Assembly (NCBI RefSeq): GCF_009735625.1
Contig: NZ_CP046244.1
Span: forward strand, 186,001-250,000
Source of the DNA: Moorella glycerini
GTDB lineage: Bacteria; Bacillota; DSM-521; Neomoorellales; Neomoorellaceae
DNA: 64,000 bases
Direction of reading: 5' to 3'
In this document: positions 17,254 through 26,060 of the stretch, one piece after another
Numbering within the stretch: position 1 is the first letter of the stretch
Layout of the letters: the number at the start of each line of letters is the position of its first letter
The notes under the pieces: model-generated
What the model was told of the DNA's origin: nothing
The model's input: the letters and a program-made list of their open reading frames with translations, nothing else
Databases searched by the model: none
Program-made: the position numbers and the translations under genes

Positions 17254-17844
17254 TTACCTCCATCCTGCCAGGGCAGCCTGGACCAGGCCAATAAGGAACC
17301 CCAGCAACCCGCCCAGCCATTCTATGTAGCGCAGTTCCCGGCCGGCTACTTCGACGACTACCTCCTCGACCTGGTTTAAATTTAATTTATTAAACTTTGC
17401 CGCTAGAATTTCACCTATAGAAAAGGCCTCCGGATTGCGGCCCAGTTCCTCTATCAATTCCTGCAGGGCCGGCGGCATCTCCCGGTGCAGGGTTTCTTCT
17501 ACCGCCCTGCCAGCTGCTTCTTTTAAACCCTGGGGGATAAAGGAAGGCAGGCGCTCTACCAGGCGCCGCCGGGCCACTTCCGCCACTATGGCCGTAAGCC
17601 TGCCGGCAACGGCGGGAGTATTAAGGTGGGCCAGCACTTCATTGAGGGGCAGTAAATTTTTGTCAACGACGCCGGCGATATTGGCCGCTATCTCAGCCTG
17701 TCTTTTGGGAATAAGCCCCTGCAGGGTCCAGCAAAATATTTTTAACGGGCGGCGGGGGCGAAAGAGCATCCTGATGGCCACAACGTTGGTCAACCAGCCA
17801 ATAAAAGCGCCGATGAGAGGGATCAAGATCCACCTGGCAAGCAA
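17254..17844 (-). CDS. DUF445 family membrane protein
   Basis: This 196-residue protein has an N-terminal membrane segment (WILIPLIGAFIGWLTNVVAI), a helical soluble middle (about 50-160) and a C-terminal membrane segment (GGLLGFLIGLVQAALAG), as in YheB/YjiN-type DUF445 proteins. The N-terminal GWLTNVVAIRMLFRP motif is typical. The function is not established. The start taken is TTG with GGTGGGGTG upstream; a longer frame to 18018 would overlap ytxC heavily and encodes low-complexity alanine. Confidence 0.82.
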   Translation of the reverse strand: MLARWILIPLIGAFIGWLTNVVAIRMLFRPRRPLKIFCWTLQGLIPKRQAEIAANIAGVVDKNLLPLNEVLAHLNTPAVAGRLTAIVAEVARRRLVERLPSFIPQGLKEAAGRAVEETLHREMPPALQELIEELGRNPEAFSIGEILAAKFNKLNLNQVEEVVVEVAGRELRYIEWLGGLLGFLIGLVQAALAGWR

Positions 17845-17953
17845 ATTTATTTCACCCCACCGAGTGCAATAATAACAAAAGCCCGGCCAAAAGACAACTG
17901 GCCCGGCCAGGGTAAAAACTGCAATTAATGGGTTTAAGGGACCGGTACGACCG

Positions 17954-18820
17954 TTAGCGCTTTTGCAAAGGCTGCAAGCAGCGGCTGCAGCCGCTGCAAT
18001 GGATGAGCCGCTCACCAAAAACGCTCTTGATGGTACTGATGGTGTTATGGTGACGTCCTTTATCCACAGCGTGCAGGACTACCTGGCGGGGAGCAATGGT
18101 TATCAGGGCGCTGATTAATAAATCCTCATAGTTGAGATCACTATCAGCCATATCGACGACAAAGCCTTCCAGGTAGTCGCCACTGAGGTTCCGGTTTTCG
18201 CCGTCATAGAGCTGGAAGCCGCCACCTGGACTTAAAACTACGTGGACTTTTTCCACCCGGGGCTCCTGAGCTTCCACAAAGTAGCGTAAAAGGCGGATGA
18301 ATTCGTCATATTCCTTTTCCATCAGGTATTCATCAACGGCTTCTTCCAGGGCCTGGTCCAGTTCCATTAAATAATCCGGCAGGCGAAAGCGTACAAATCC
18401 GTCGATATTTAACCAGGTGTTTTCCTGGAAATACTCCAGTATGCGGGCAGCAATGGGCTCCCCCCGCTGCTGGAGCTGGAGGTAACTGTTTTCACCCTGA
18501 TCCAGGATGGCCCGGGCCCGCCGGCAGATTTCTTCAATGGCCCCGGCATCCAGGCCTTCATACTGGCTTAAAAGCATACCTTCCAGTAAAGCCACTTCCC
18601 ACCGTTCGACAATAAAGGCGGCCACAATCTCGGCCACCTGCTCTTGAAAGCGTTTCACTTCCCTTTTTGAAGGCCGGCGCGGTCCCGTTTCTAAAAAACA
18701 GCGGCAGAAATTAAAGCCCCCCGCCTGCCACAGGTGGAGGCCCACGCTAAAGCCAAATCTATGATTAAACTCGGCCTGCAAGAAGTCAATTGGCCTGGCG
18801 GTAATTAACGTGATATTCAT
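17954..18820 (-). CDS. ytxC: Putative sporulation protein YtxC
   Basis: This 288-residue protein matches the YtxC family of spore-formers: an N-terminal region beginning MNITLITARP, a helical middle with acidic pairs (EEAVDEYLMEKEYDEFIRLL) and a C-terminal cysteine cluster HCSGCSRC. The ytxC gene commonly lies near thrS, as here. The biochemical function is unknown. The ATG at 18820 is chosen because AAGGAGG lies 10 bases upstream; the longer open frame before it is not supported. Confidence 0.82.
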   Translation of the reverse strand: MNITLITARPIDFLQAEFNHRFGFSVGLHLWQAGGFNFCRCFLETGPRRPSKREVKRFQEQVAEIVAAFIVERWEVALLEGMLLSQYEGLDAGAIEEICRRARAILDQGENSYLQLQQRGEPIAARILEYFQENTWLNIDGFVRFRLPDYLMELDQALEEAVDEYLMEKEYDEFIRLLRYFVEAQEPRVEKVHVVLSPGGGFQLYDGENRNLSGDYLEGFVVDMADSDLNYEDLLISALITIAPRQVVLHAVDKGRHHNTISTIKSVFGERLIHCSGCSRCLQPLQKR

Positions 18821-19007
18821 GGGCGCTGAACCTCCTTGTGCTGCTATTATATGTGCCGCCCATGTTTTGTATACAGTTAAGCTGCCGCCAGGTTGTTTAA
18901 AAATAAAGCCATTGCAAGGCCTGGTGTACCGGCTGAAATTGGCACTGAGGTAATTTTTGTTAAAAAAATGACCCCTGCATTCTTGCAAAGGCCACTTCTT
19001 TTCTTCC

Positions 19008-19082
19008 TGGTGGGTCCGGCAGGGATTGAACCTGCGACCCCCTCCGCGTCAAGGAGGTGCTCTCCCACTGAGCTACGAACCC
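19008..19082 (-). tRNA. tRNA-Val (GAC)
   Basis: It folds into a full cloverleaf with acceptor GGGTTCG/CGGACCC, anticodon loop TTGACGC giving anticodon GAC, T-arm GCAGGTTCAATCCCTGC and an encoded CCA end. Confidence 0.96.
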
Positions 19083-19136
19083 GTTTATTTTTATCTCCAG
19101 TGACGTTATATATTATGCCCGAAAAAGGCCAGTATG

Positions 19137-20039
19137 TCAAGAGCAGGAGGGCTTCTTCCCGGCCACTTTCTCACTAAACTCGGCAGCATGGTAAGAACTG
19201 CGAACAAAAGGGGCAGCGGCCACATAGAGGAAGCCCATTTCCCGGCCTTTTTCAGCGTACCAGGCAAAGGTTTCCGGGGTGACAAATTCCTTAATCTCCA
19301 GGTGCCCGGCGGAAGGCCGCAGGTACTGGCCGGTAGTCAGGATATCGCAGTCTACCGACCGGAGATCAGCCATTACCTGTAAAACTTCATCGGTTGTTTC
19401 TCCCAGGCCTACCATCAGGCCGGACTTGGTATAGATGGCCGGATCAAGCTCCTTCATTTTTTTAAGAACCTGAAGGCTACGCCGGTAGTCAGCTTGAGGC
19501 CGCACCATGGGATAGAGCCGCGGTACCGTCTCTACGTTATGGTTAAAAATATCCGGCTTCGCCCGGGCCACGGTGGCCAGGGCCTCCTCGTCACCGCGAA
19601 AATCTGGCGTCAGGACCTCAATATAGGCCTGCGGCAGGACGGCCCGCAGGGCGGCAATGGTGGCGGCAAAATGGCCGGCGCCGCCGTCGGGCAGGTCGTC
19701 CCGGGTTACTGAAGTTACGACGACATGTTTTAGCCCCAGCCGCCGCGCCGCTTCGGCCACCCGCCCGGGTTCATCCTGGTCCACTGTTTCCGGCCGGCCG
19801 TGCTCTACGGCACAAAAGCGGCAGTTACGGGTGCAGGTATTGCCCAGGATCATAAAGGTCGCCGTGCGCCTGGCAAAACATTCACCCTGGTTGGGGCAGA
19901 GGGCGCTCTGGCAAACGGTGTTGAGATGCAGGTCGGCCAGCAGCCGCCGGGTGGCTTCTATATCCCCGCAAGAGGGTAGACGCTTGTGCAACCATGAGGG
20001 CAGGCGCCTGTGCCTCGCTACCACTGATGATGTAGCCAT
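19137..20039 (-). CDS. lipA: Lipoyl synthase
   Basis: This radical SAM enzyme inserts two sulfurs into octanoyl groups on lipoyl proteins. The 300 residues contain the auxiliary cluster motif [12 protein letters not shown] (CX4CX5C) and the radical SAM motif CTRNCRFC (CX3CX2C), and end with the family's RSSYHA serine ligand segment. The start is ATG with AAAGGGGT upstream. A dihydrolipoamide dehydrogenase gene is next upstream on the same strand, so lipoyl metabolism is grouped here. Confidence 0.96.
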   Translation of the reverse strand: MATSSVVARHRRLPSWLHKRLPSCGDIEATRRLLADLHLNTVCQSALCPNQGECFARRTATFMILGNTCTRNCRFCAVEHGRPETVDQDEPGRVAEAARRLGLKHVVVTSVTRDDLPDGGAGHFAATIAALRAVLPQAYIEVLTPDFRGDEEALATVARAKPDIFNHNVETVPRLYPMVRPQADYRRSLQVLKKMKELDPAIYTKSGLMVGLGETTDEVLQVMADLRSVDCDILTTGQYLRPSAGHLEIKEFVTPETFAWYAEKGREMGFLYVAAAPFVRSSYHAAEFSEKVAGKKPSCS

Positions 20040-20104
20040 TTTCCTACCCCTTTGCTTTCGCTAGTTTATATACCCTGCAATGCAGATGGACTCCTGGCCC
20101 CTTG

Positions 20105-20218
20105 ATGAACTCCCTGGAAAAAGACTTCTCCCTAAAGTGGTGCTTCCTGGTAGAAGGATTCGACTTCAAGTACAGCATAGATTTTCATAGTTTCAGGGAG
20201 AGGGTGCAGCGCCTATAA
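20105..20218 (+). CDS. Possible 37-residue ORF or gene remnant between lipA and lpdA
   Basis: An open frame from ATG encodes MNSLEKDFSLKWCFLVEG and continues to HSFRERVQRL. It has no clear ribosome site, and no family is recognised. It may be a decayed fragment of a larger gene, because the lipA-lpdA gap is otherwise empty. Confidence 0.2.
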   Translation: MNSLEKDFSLKWCFLVEGFDFKYSIDFHSFRERVQRL

Positions 20219-20242
20219 GGAACTCCTTAGGAAACCTCGCTT

Positions 20243-21622
20243 TTACGAATGGATACTCATCCCATGGACGGCCTCGGCGGCTTCCATGACGGCTTCGGCC
20301 AGGGTGGGATGGGCATGGATGGTGGCTGCCAGTTCGGTAGCCGTAATCCCCTGGCTCACCGCCAGGGTGCCTTCGGCAATGAGTTCCGTGGCATGGGGTC
20401 CCATGATAAAGACGCCTACGACCCGGTCGCTTTCTGCCTCGGCAATTATCTTGACCATACCTTCTGTTTCCCCGCTGCAGAGGGCCTTGCCGCTGGCCAG
20501 GAAGGGGAATTTACCGACCTTTACCTTTAGCCCCCGTTCTTCGGCTGCTTCTCTGGTCAGGCCGACGCCGGCAATCTCCGGCAGGGTATAGATGCAGCTG
20601 GGCACGGCGTCGTAGTTGACTTTAGTGGGACGACCCATGATAGTCTCCACGGCCGCCAGGCCCTGGGCCGAGGCTACATGGGCGAGTTGAATTTTATTGG
20701 TAACATCGCCGATGGCGTAGATGCCCGGGACGCTGGTGCGCATATATTCATCGACGATTATTTCCCCTTTTGGTCCCAGGGCTATCCCGGCTTCTTCCAG
20801 GCCCAAGTCCCGGGTATTGAACTGGCGACCGATGGAGATCAACACCTTGTCAGCAGTTACTGTCTGACCGTCAGCCAATGTGGCCTTTACCCGGCCGTCT
20901 TCTTCCCGAACTGAAATAATCTGGGCCTTCGTCTTTATCTCCACCCCGGCCTTTTTCAGGATCATGCTGAAACGCCGGGAAATTTCACTGTCAATCATGG
21001 GGAGGATGGTGGGCATCATTTCCACAATGGTGACCTTGCTGCCCAGGGTGGCAAAGAGGGTGGCAAATTCGCAGCCAATGACCCCGCCGCCGATAATGAG
21101 AAGTTCTGCCGGCACTTCCGTCCAGGCCAGGGCCTCGGTGCTGGTTACGACGCTGTTGCCGTTATAGCCCAGGGCGGTAATCAGGGCCGGCTCCGACCCG
21201 GTGGCCAGGATAATGTTTTCGGCCTCGATATTTTCTACCGTGCCTTCGGCGGTGGCCACTTCCACCCGGCCGGGGCCTTTGAGCAAGCCCCGCCCTTTGA
21301 TATGGTCAACTTTATTTTTCTTAAATAAGTAGGCAATACCCTGGGTCAACTGCTTGACCACGGCGTCTTTGCGCGCCGCCAGGCGGGCATAGTCCACCCG
21401 GTAATCCTTAACGTCAATACCAAAGGCCGCCGCTCCCTGGATGCCCTTCACCAGGGCTGCCCCGGCCAGCAACGCCTTGGTGGGGATGCAACCGCGATTG
21501 AGACAGGTGCCACCTAAAGCGTCCTGTTCGATTACTACCACCCTGGTCCCCAGCTGGGCCGCCCGGATGGCCGCCACATAGCCGCCGGGCCCGCCGCCGA
21601 TGATGGCTACCTGGTAACGCAT
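20243..21622 (-). CDS. lpdA: Dihydrolipoamide dehydrogenase
   Basis: This FAD enzyme (459 residues) reoxidises dihydrolipoyl groups with NAD. Visible are the FAD-binding GGGPGGYVAA, the redox disulfide GGTCLNRGCIPTKA, the NAD-binding GGGVIGCEFA, the second FAD contact AIGDV, and the catalytic His-Glu pair in HAHPTLAEAVMEAAEA near the C-terminus. All key residues are present. No E2 or glycine-cleavage gene is in the window, so the complex it serves cannot be stated. ATG has GGGAGG upstream. Confidence 0.95.
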   Translation of the reverse strand: MRYQVAIIGGGPGGYVAAIRAAQLGTRVVVIEQDALGGTCLNRGCIPTKALLAGAALVKGIQGAAAFGIDVKDYRVDYARLAARKDAVVKQLTQGIAYLFKKNKVDHIKGRGLLKGPGRVEVATAEGTVENIEAENIILATGSEPALITALGYNGNSVVTSTEALAWTEVPAELLIIGGGVIGCEFATLFATLGSKVTIVEMMPTILPMIDSEISRRFSMILKKAGVEIKTKAQIISVREEDGRVKATLADGQTVTADKVLISIGRQFNTRDLGLEEAGIALGPKGEIIVDEYMRTSVPGIYAIGDVTNKIQLAHVASAQGLAAVETIMGRPTKVNYDAVPSCIYTLPEIAGVGLTREAAEERGLKVKVGKFPFLASGKALCSGETEGMVKIIAEAESDRVVGVFIMGPHATELIAEGTLAVSQGITATELAATIHAHPTLAEAVMEAAEAVHGMSIHS

Positions 21623-21664
21623 TCTGTACTTCCTCCCTGTTCTGATGCGTTTGTGTTTCCTAAA

Positions 21665-22993
21665 CTAAAACTTGGTCAGGTACTGGTCTATTTCCCACTG
21701 GTGCACCCGGGTGCGGTATTCCTCACACTCGATCCGTTTGGCTTCCAGGAAGCGCTGGTAGATATGGGGACCCAGGGCTTCCTGGATTACCGCGTCCTTT
21801 TCCAGTTCGTCCAGGGCTTCATCCAGGGTGCCCGGGAGGAGTACAATGCCCCGCTGCTTCAGGGTATCCTTGTCCATATCATAGATATTTTCGTTAACCG
21901 GTGCCGGGGGCTCAATCCGGTTTTTAATGCCGTCCAGGCCGGCCTTCAGCATGACGGCGATGGCCAGGTAGGGGTTGGCCGACGGATCGGGGTGGCGTAC
22001 CTCCAGCCGCGTGGACAGGCCCCGTTTGGCCGGGATGCGGATTAAGGGGCTGCGGTTTTGGGGTGACCAGGCAATATAGACCGGCGCCTCGTATCCCGAT
22101 ACCAGGCGTTTATAGGAGTTAACCGTGGGGTTGGTAATGGCCGTCATACCCCGGGCATGGGCCATCAAGCCACCGATAAAGTAATAGGCAATTTCACTTA
22201 ACTGTAGTTTATCTTCCGGGTCATAAAAAGCATTTTTACCGTCGCGGAAGAGGGAGATGTTGCAGTGCATGCCCGAGCCTGCTATGCCATAAATGGGTTT
22301 GGGCATAAAGGTGGCATGGAGGCCGTGGCGCTGGGCAATGGTCCGCACCACGAACTTGAAGGTGGCTATATTGTCGGCCGTCCGCAGGGCGTCGGCATAC
22401 TTAAAGTCAATTTCATGCTGGCCGGGGGCCACTTCATGGTGGGAAGCTTCAATTTCAAAGCCCATCTGCTGCAGGGTCAGGACCATATCCCGCCGGGCGT
22501 CTTCGCCAAGGTCAACCGGGGTCAGGTCAAAGTAACCGGCCCGGTCGTGGGTCTCCAGGGTAGGGCGACCGCTGGCGTCGGTATGGAAAAGGAAAAACTC
22601 CGCCTCCGGCCCGACGTTCATGGTAAAGCCCAGGGCTTCCGCTTCGGCAATAACCCGTTTCAGGGTTCCCCGCGGGCAGCCGATAAAGGGTGTGCCGTCA
22701 GCATTGTATACATCGCAGATGAGGCGCGCCACAGCGTCGCCGTTGGGGCGCCAGGGAAAGATGGTAAAGGTGGAAGGGTCCGGTCGCAAGTACATGTCCG
22801 ACTCTTCAATGCGGACAAAACCTTCAATGGATGAACCGTCAAACATGAGTTCATTGTTGAGGGCCTTGGGTAGCTGCTCGACTGTTATGGCTACATTTTT
22901 TAAAACACCAAAGATATCAGTAAACTGCAGGCGGATAAACTTGACTCCCAAATCAGCAGCCTCATGTAAAATTAACTCCCGGCCACCGGCCAT
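21665..22993 (-). CDS. glnA: Glutamine synthetase type I
   Basis: This 442-residue GS I-alpha enzyme makes glutamine from glutamate, ammonia and ATP. Visible are the N-terminal beta-grasp region, FDGSSIEGF, the metal/glutamate motif GPEAEFFLF, the ATP motif [17 protein letters not shown] and the NSYKRL loop. Length and lack of the GS I-beta adenylylation insert indicate the feedback-inhibited alpha type of Firmicutes. ATG has AGAGGGGAAG upstream, and a sigma-A promoter lies about 70 bases before it. No glnR gene is adjacent. Confidence 0.96.
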   Translation of the reverse strand: MAGGRELILHEAADLGVKFIRLQFTDIFGVLKNVAITVEQLPKALNNELMFDGSSIEGFVRIEESDMYLRPDPSTFTIFPWRPNGDAVARLICDVYNADGTPFIGCPRGTLKRVIAEAEALGFTMNVGPEAEFFLFHTDASGRPTLETHDRAGYFDLTPVDLGEDARRDMVLTLQQMGFEIEASHHEVAPGQHEIDFKYADALRTADNIATFKFVVRTIAQRHGLHATFMPKPIYGIAGSGMHCNISLFRDGKNAFYDPEDKLQLSEIAYYFIGGLMAHARGMTAITNPTVNSYKRLVSGYEAPVYIAWSPQNRSPLIRIPAKRGLSTRLEVRHPDPSANPYLAIAVMLKAGLDGIKNRIEPPAPVNENIYDMDKDTLKQRGIVLLPGTLDEALDELEKDAVIQEALGPHIYQRFLEAKRIECEEYRTRVHQWEIDQYLTKF

Positions 22994-23063
22994 AAATTAG
23001 CTTCCCCTCTCTATAATGATGAAAGCGCCCCGGTAAAAGGACGCTCTTTACTTATACAGGTTG

Positions 23064-23092
23064 ATTATATCATCCGCTCAGGCAAGATTCAA
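23064..23092 (-). promoter_or_regulatory. glnA promoter
   Basis: TTGAAT and a perfect TATAAT are spaced by 17 bases on the minus strand. The leader contains a small GC hairpin (GAGCG...CGCTT) before the ribosome site. Confidence 0.8.
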
Positions 23093-23268
23093 CAATTTCT
23101 TAACTAAGGTTCCAGTTTTATATTCGCAGGTGACTACCACTTCCCAGGATCAGGCCTAAAGATAGCCGCCCCTGATGGTAACTTCTGCCCACCCGCCAAA
23201 TTTTCTCTCCAGCACCGCACCCGGCGGCTACCTGATCCCGGCGCCCGGCAATCGTCCGGCCACCCCGA

Positions 23269-24402
23269 CTATACCTGACCCAGGATTTCGGCTGCATAAC
23301 CCAGGATGCGCTGGAGGATTTCTTCCCGTTTGGCATTAATGGCTGCAAAATCCATGGCCGGGATATAATAACTTTCCATATGGTCATGGGTAAGTTTCGC
23401 CTCCCGGATATGGGCAATGGCCCGGTCCAGGGCCGCCTGGTAACGGACAATGGCGCTGGCAATTTCATTGCCATAAAGGCTTAAATGCTCCCGGTCGATA
23501 AACCGGTTTAAATCTACGGCCATAGCCACCTGGAGCCCGGGGATGGCCTGGACATCAATATCATGGGGTGGCTGCCAGTTCATCGCCGCCACCTGGATTT
23601 CCGGGATAATAACCATATCAATATTGTTGGGGTCAAAGGGGCAGTGGTAAACTTCGGTATCCAGGCCCTTCTCGTGGGCCAGGCGTGCCACCGCGGCCAG
23701 GATCCCCGGAACACCGGTACCCGGGTCCCCGGCAATGGTGAAAAGCCGCCGGATGTCCTGGAGCAGGGTTTCCACGTTACCGGTAACTAACCCCTGGGGT
23801 GTCAGGGCCGTGGCAAAGAGATGGCGTTCCCGGGCCGGCCGGTTATAACGGGGCCGTACCCCGGCAAAAATAGCCTCGAGGAGTTCCGCCTTGGCCTGGT
23901 AGACCCGGGGTAAAATCATGCTCTCGGCCACATAGCTCTCCCACTCATCCCGGATCACCCTGGCCTCCTTTAGAGCACTGTAGGCAATGCGGTACAGGCG
24001 GCTGATGCGGGCGTTATCCTGGAGGACCTGCTCCTTGCTGGCCCGCATCTTATCCTCGTCCCAGTAGTCGCCCAGGTGGATGATTTCATCCACCGCCCCC
24101 GGGTTCTTAGGGTCAACGATGTGGGGGGCGGTGCCGTCGATAATGGCCACTTTGATTTTGGGGATGACCACTCCATCCAGGGAATTATTGTCCGAAGAGC
24201 AGCAGTGGAATTCTACGTCCAAGCCTCGCTCCAGCATGGCTTCGCCAATCTTACGCATGAAGGTGGACTTGCCCACCCCGGGACCACCTTTGACGACAAA
24301 GATGCGGGTGGCATCGGGTTCAATGATAAAATCGTAAAAGGAATAAAAACCCATGCAGGTATTGCCACCGGGAAATACCTTCTTTAACTTGCCTTTTGGC
24401 AT
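23269..24402 (-). CDS. Tandem P-loop ATPase, PRK06851-like, second P-loop degenerate
   Basis: The 377 residues form two homologous halves. The first half has a perfect Walker A (GGPGVGKST, about residue 38) and the motif HCCSSDNNSLDGVVIPK. The second half repeats this as YHCPFDPNNIDMVIIPE, but its P-loop reads GDPGTGVPG, with the GK[ST] residues lost. Similar clostridial and Bacillus proteins are known only as ATPases of unknown role. The ATG at 24402 is chosen because AAAAGGAGGG lies 5-7 bases upstream. It is a single gene, with glnA downstream. Confidence 0.8.
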   Translation of the reverse strand: MPKGKLKKVFPGGNTCMGFYSFYDFIIEPDATRIFVVKGGPGVGKSTFMRKIGEAMLERGLDVEFHCCSSDNNSLDGVVIPKIKVAIIDGTAPHIVDPKNPGAVDEIIHLGDYWDEDKMRASKEQVLQDNARISRLYRIAYSALKEARVIRDEWESYVAESMILPRVYQAKAELLEAIFAGVRPRYNRPARERHLFATALTPQGLVTGNVETLLQDIRRLFTIAGDPGTGVPGILAAVARLAHEKGLDTEVYHCPFDPNNIDMVIIPEIQVAAMNWQPPHDIDVQAIPGLQVAMAVDLNRFIDREHLSLYGNEIASAIVRYQAALDRAIAHIREAKLTHDHMESYYIPAMDFAAINAKREEILQRILGYAAEILGQV

Positions 24403-24587
24403 GCTTTCCCTCCTTTTCCGGCTGCCATAATAGCGATCGCTCCAATACATGATATGCCCCCGGTGGCAGGAATTTCTGCTGCCCTATGAGGAAATGAATG
24501 GAACAACACTTTAGCTAATACTTAACCACCCGGCAGAGTTATAACACCTCAACCTGCCCCAATTGAATTTTCAGGAGGCCGTAAAGT

Positions 24588-25076
24588 TTGGACGTCGGTG
24601 AAAGCCTGGTCGGTTCTTACTTTAAATACGTCCTGGGCTGCAAGATTGTCGTTTACAACTGCCACCTGGAGGGCGGCGGCGAGATAGACGTGATCGCCCT
24701 GGCGCCGGACGGCAGCAAAGTCTACCTGTGTGAAGTGGCCACTCACCTGCGGGGCCTCCTCTACGGCGACAGCAACGCCACCACATGTACGCGCATAGCC
24801 CATAAAATCAAAAGGGCGGCTGCCTTCGCCGCCGCTAATTTTCCCGGCCGGGAGCCGGTCTTCATGCTCTGGGCCCCGGCCGTGTCCCGGGGTCTGGTGC
24901 GGGATCTGGTTGCCATAAAAGAAAACTGCCCCACCCAGGGCATCACGGTCGAGCTGGTCCTCAACCACAACTATACCGCCTGCATCCGCCGCTTACGGGA
25001 AGCGGCACGGCAAAATATTAAAACCACCGACGAACCCGCCTTCCGGCTGCTGCAGATCCTGGAACACCTGCGGTAA
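24588..25076 (+). CDS. Predicted PD-(D/E)XK nuclease-like protein
   Basis: This 162-residue protein carries a pattern typical of the endonuclease fold: an early glutamate, then GEIDVIAL followed by VYLCEV (the D...ExK-like strands, with Val in place of Lys), then a basic helix HKIKRAAAFA. No close family is recognised and no methylase partner is present. The start is TTG with AGGAGG 9 bases upstream. It is a single gene between two minus-strand genes. Confidence 0.55.
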   Translation: MDVGESLVGSYFKYVLGCKIVVYNCHLEGGGEIDVIALAPDGSKVYLCEVATHLRGLLYGDSNATTCTRIAHKIKRAAAFAAANFPGREPVFMLWAPAVSRGLVRDLVAIKENCPTQGITVELVLNHNYTACIRRLREAARQNIKTTDEPAFRLLQILEHLR

Positions 25077-25245
25077 AATTTACCGTTCCTTATGGAAAAA
25101 ATCGTGCCGGCGGCACATCCGGCCCACCAACGTAAGCCGCGCCCCGGACAAGGAGATAACCAGGCATCAGCGGCAGGAGTTCCGCCGGCACCAGTAAAAA
25201 TCACGGAAAAGGAATTATGGGAATCATGGGGAAGAACATGAAAAA

Positions 25246-25656
25246 TTAATACGGCAGCATGGTAAATCCGGCTACCACAAAATGATCATCAAATGCAAAG
25301 GCTTCATTAACTTTTACCTGTTGCATAACTGCAAAGGAAACAGCATCGGTTAGGGAAAAGGCTTGATCATCAAACTTACGTAAAAATTTGACGGCTTCCC
25401 AGGTAATATCAGCGTCGGCATATATCATCTTGACCTTTAACGACGTTGTTATCCTTTCCCACCATCCCAGGGCCACATCCAGGCCGCAATCCAGGCGTAA
25501 TAAAATATAAGTTTCAGCCGCTACCAGGTTTGTGGTAATAAGTTGCCCATATTCCTGAAAAGCATTTTTATAAAACGTGCTGGCCATATTATGGTATTGA
25601 TCGCGACGATTTACTACGGCTACCCAGGCAGAAGTATCTACGAATAGCTTCTTCAC
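25246..25656 (-). CDS. PIN-domain toxin (VapC-type)
   Basis: This 136-residue PIN-domain RNase has the acidic active-site residues in place: FVDTSAWVA at the start, a conserved Glu in AAETYILLR and Asp residues in SLTDAVSFA and FDDHF. Such toxins cut RNA when the antitoxin is degraded. It overlaps the ribbon-helix-helix gene upstream by 4 bases, the normal antitoxin-toxin coupling. Confidence 0.88.
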   Translation of the reverse strand: MKKLFVDTSAWVAVVNRRDQYHNMASTFYKNAFQEYGQLITTNLVAAETYILLRLDCGLDVALGWWERITTSLKVKMIYADADITWEAVKFLRKFDDQAFSLTDAVSFAVMQQVKVNEAFAFDDHFVVAGFTMLPY

Positions 25657-25904
25657 TTTTGCCAGTTCTCCTTCTCCTTCAACACCAGGTACTGGTCATG
25701 TTTATGCGCCAGATCAGTTCTTTTACCTGCACCCAGGCCAATGATTTCCAGAGCCGGGTCATCCGGGCCAAGGTCTTTATCCAGGCCACGATAAAGATAC
25801 TTTCTAACCAGTTCGGATTGGGTCACCCCTTGTCTCTGGGCCACTAGCCGGAGACGTTCATGAAGGGTTTTATCAATATATACCTGTAAGGGAACCTGAT
25901 TCAT
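25653..25904 (-). CDS. Ribbon-helix-helix antitoxin
   Basis: This 83-residue CopG/RHH-like protein has a short beta strand VPLQVYIDKTLHERLR followed by two helices (GVTQSELVRKYLYRGL) and a C-terminal extension that should wrap the PIN toxin. It probably represses its own promoter, where nested palindromes are found. The start is ATG with GGTGGTG upstream. Confidence 0.87.
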   Translation of the reverse strand: MNQVPLQVYIDKTLHERLRLVAQRQGVTQSELVRKYLYRGLDKDLGPDDPALEIIGLGAGKRTDLAHKHDQYLVLKEKENWQK

Positions 25905-25917
25905 GAAAAAATCACCA

Positions 25918-25968
25918 CCACATTATTTTTCATGTTAACATTATATGTGGCAGTCAGGGAAAAAGCAA
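25918..25968 (-). promoter_or_regulatory. Promoter with nested palindromic operator for the PIN/RHH pair
   Basis: TTGCTT and TATAAT are 17 bases apart on the minus strand. A perfect palindrome ATGTTAACAT (25932-25941) overlaps the -10 box and sits inside a wider pair CCACAT/ATGTGG (25918-25923 and 25945-25950). The layout suits autoregulation by the RHH antitoxin. Confidence 0.7.
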
Positions 25969-26013
25969 GTATCTTCCACACCATCTAGGCCGGCACGCAC
26001 ATTTCCAGCTTAA

Positions 26014-26042
26014 AATATAAAAAGCTCCGGGATAACCCGGAG
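26014..26042 (-). terminator. Terminator of the IclR-headed catabolic operon
   Basis: A perfect 7-bp stem CTCCGGG/CCCGGAG with a 4-base loop is followed by CTTTTTATATTTT on the minus strand, just after the M24 gene stop. Confidence 0.88.
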
Positions 26043-26060
26043 AGCGCTTCTATCATACCA

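Noticed and set aside
17844-18018. N-terminal extension of the DUF445 protein
   Set aside because: It is an alanine run overlapping the ytxC end; the TTG at 17844 has a good ribosome site.
23118-23474. Minus-strand 118-codon frame downstream of the P-loop ATPase
   Set aside because: It overlaps the ATPase coding end in another frame and has no start context.
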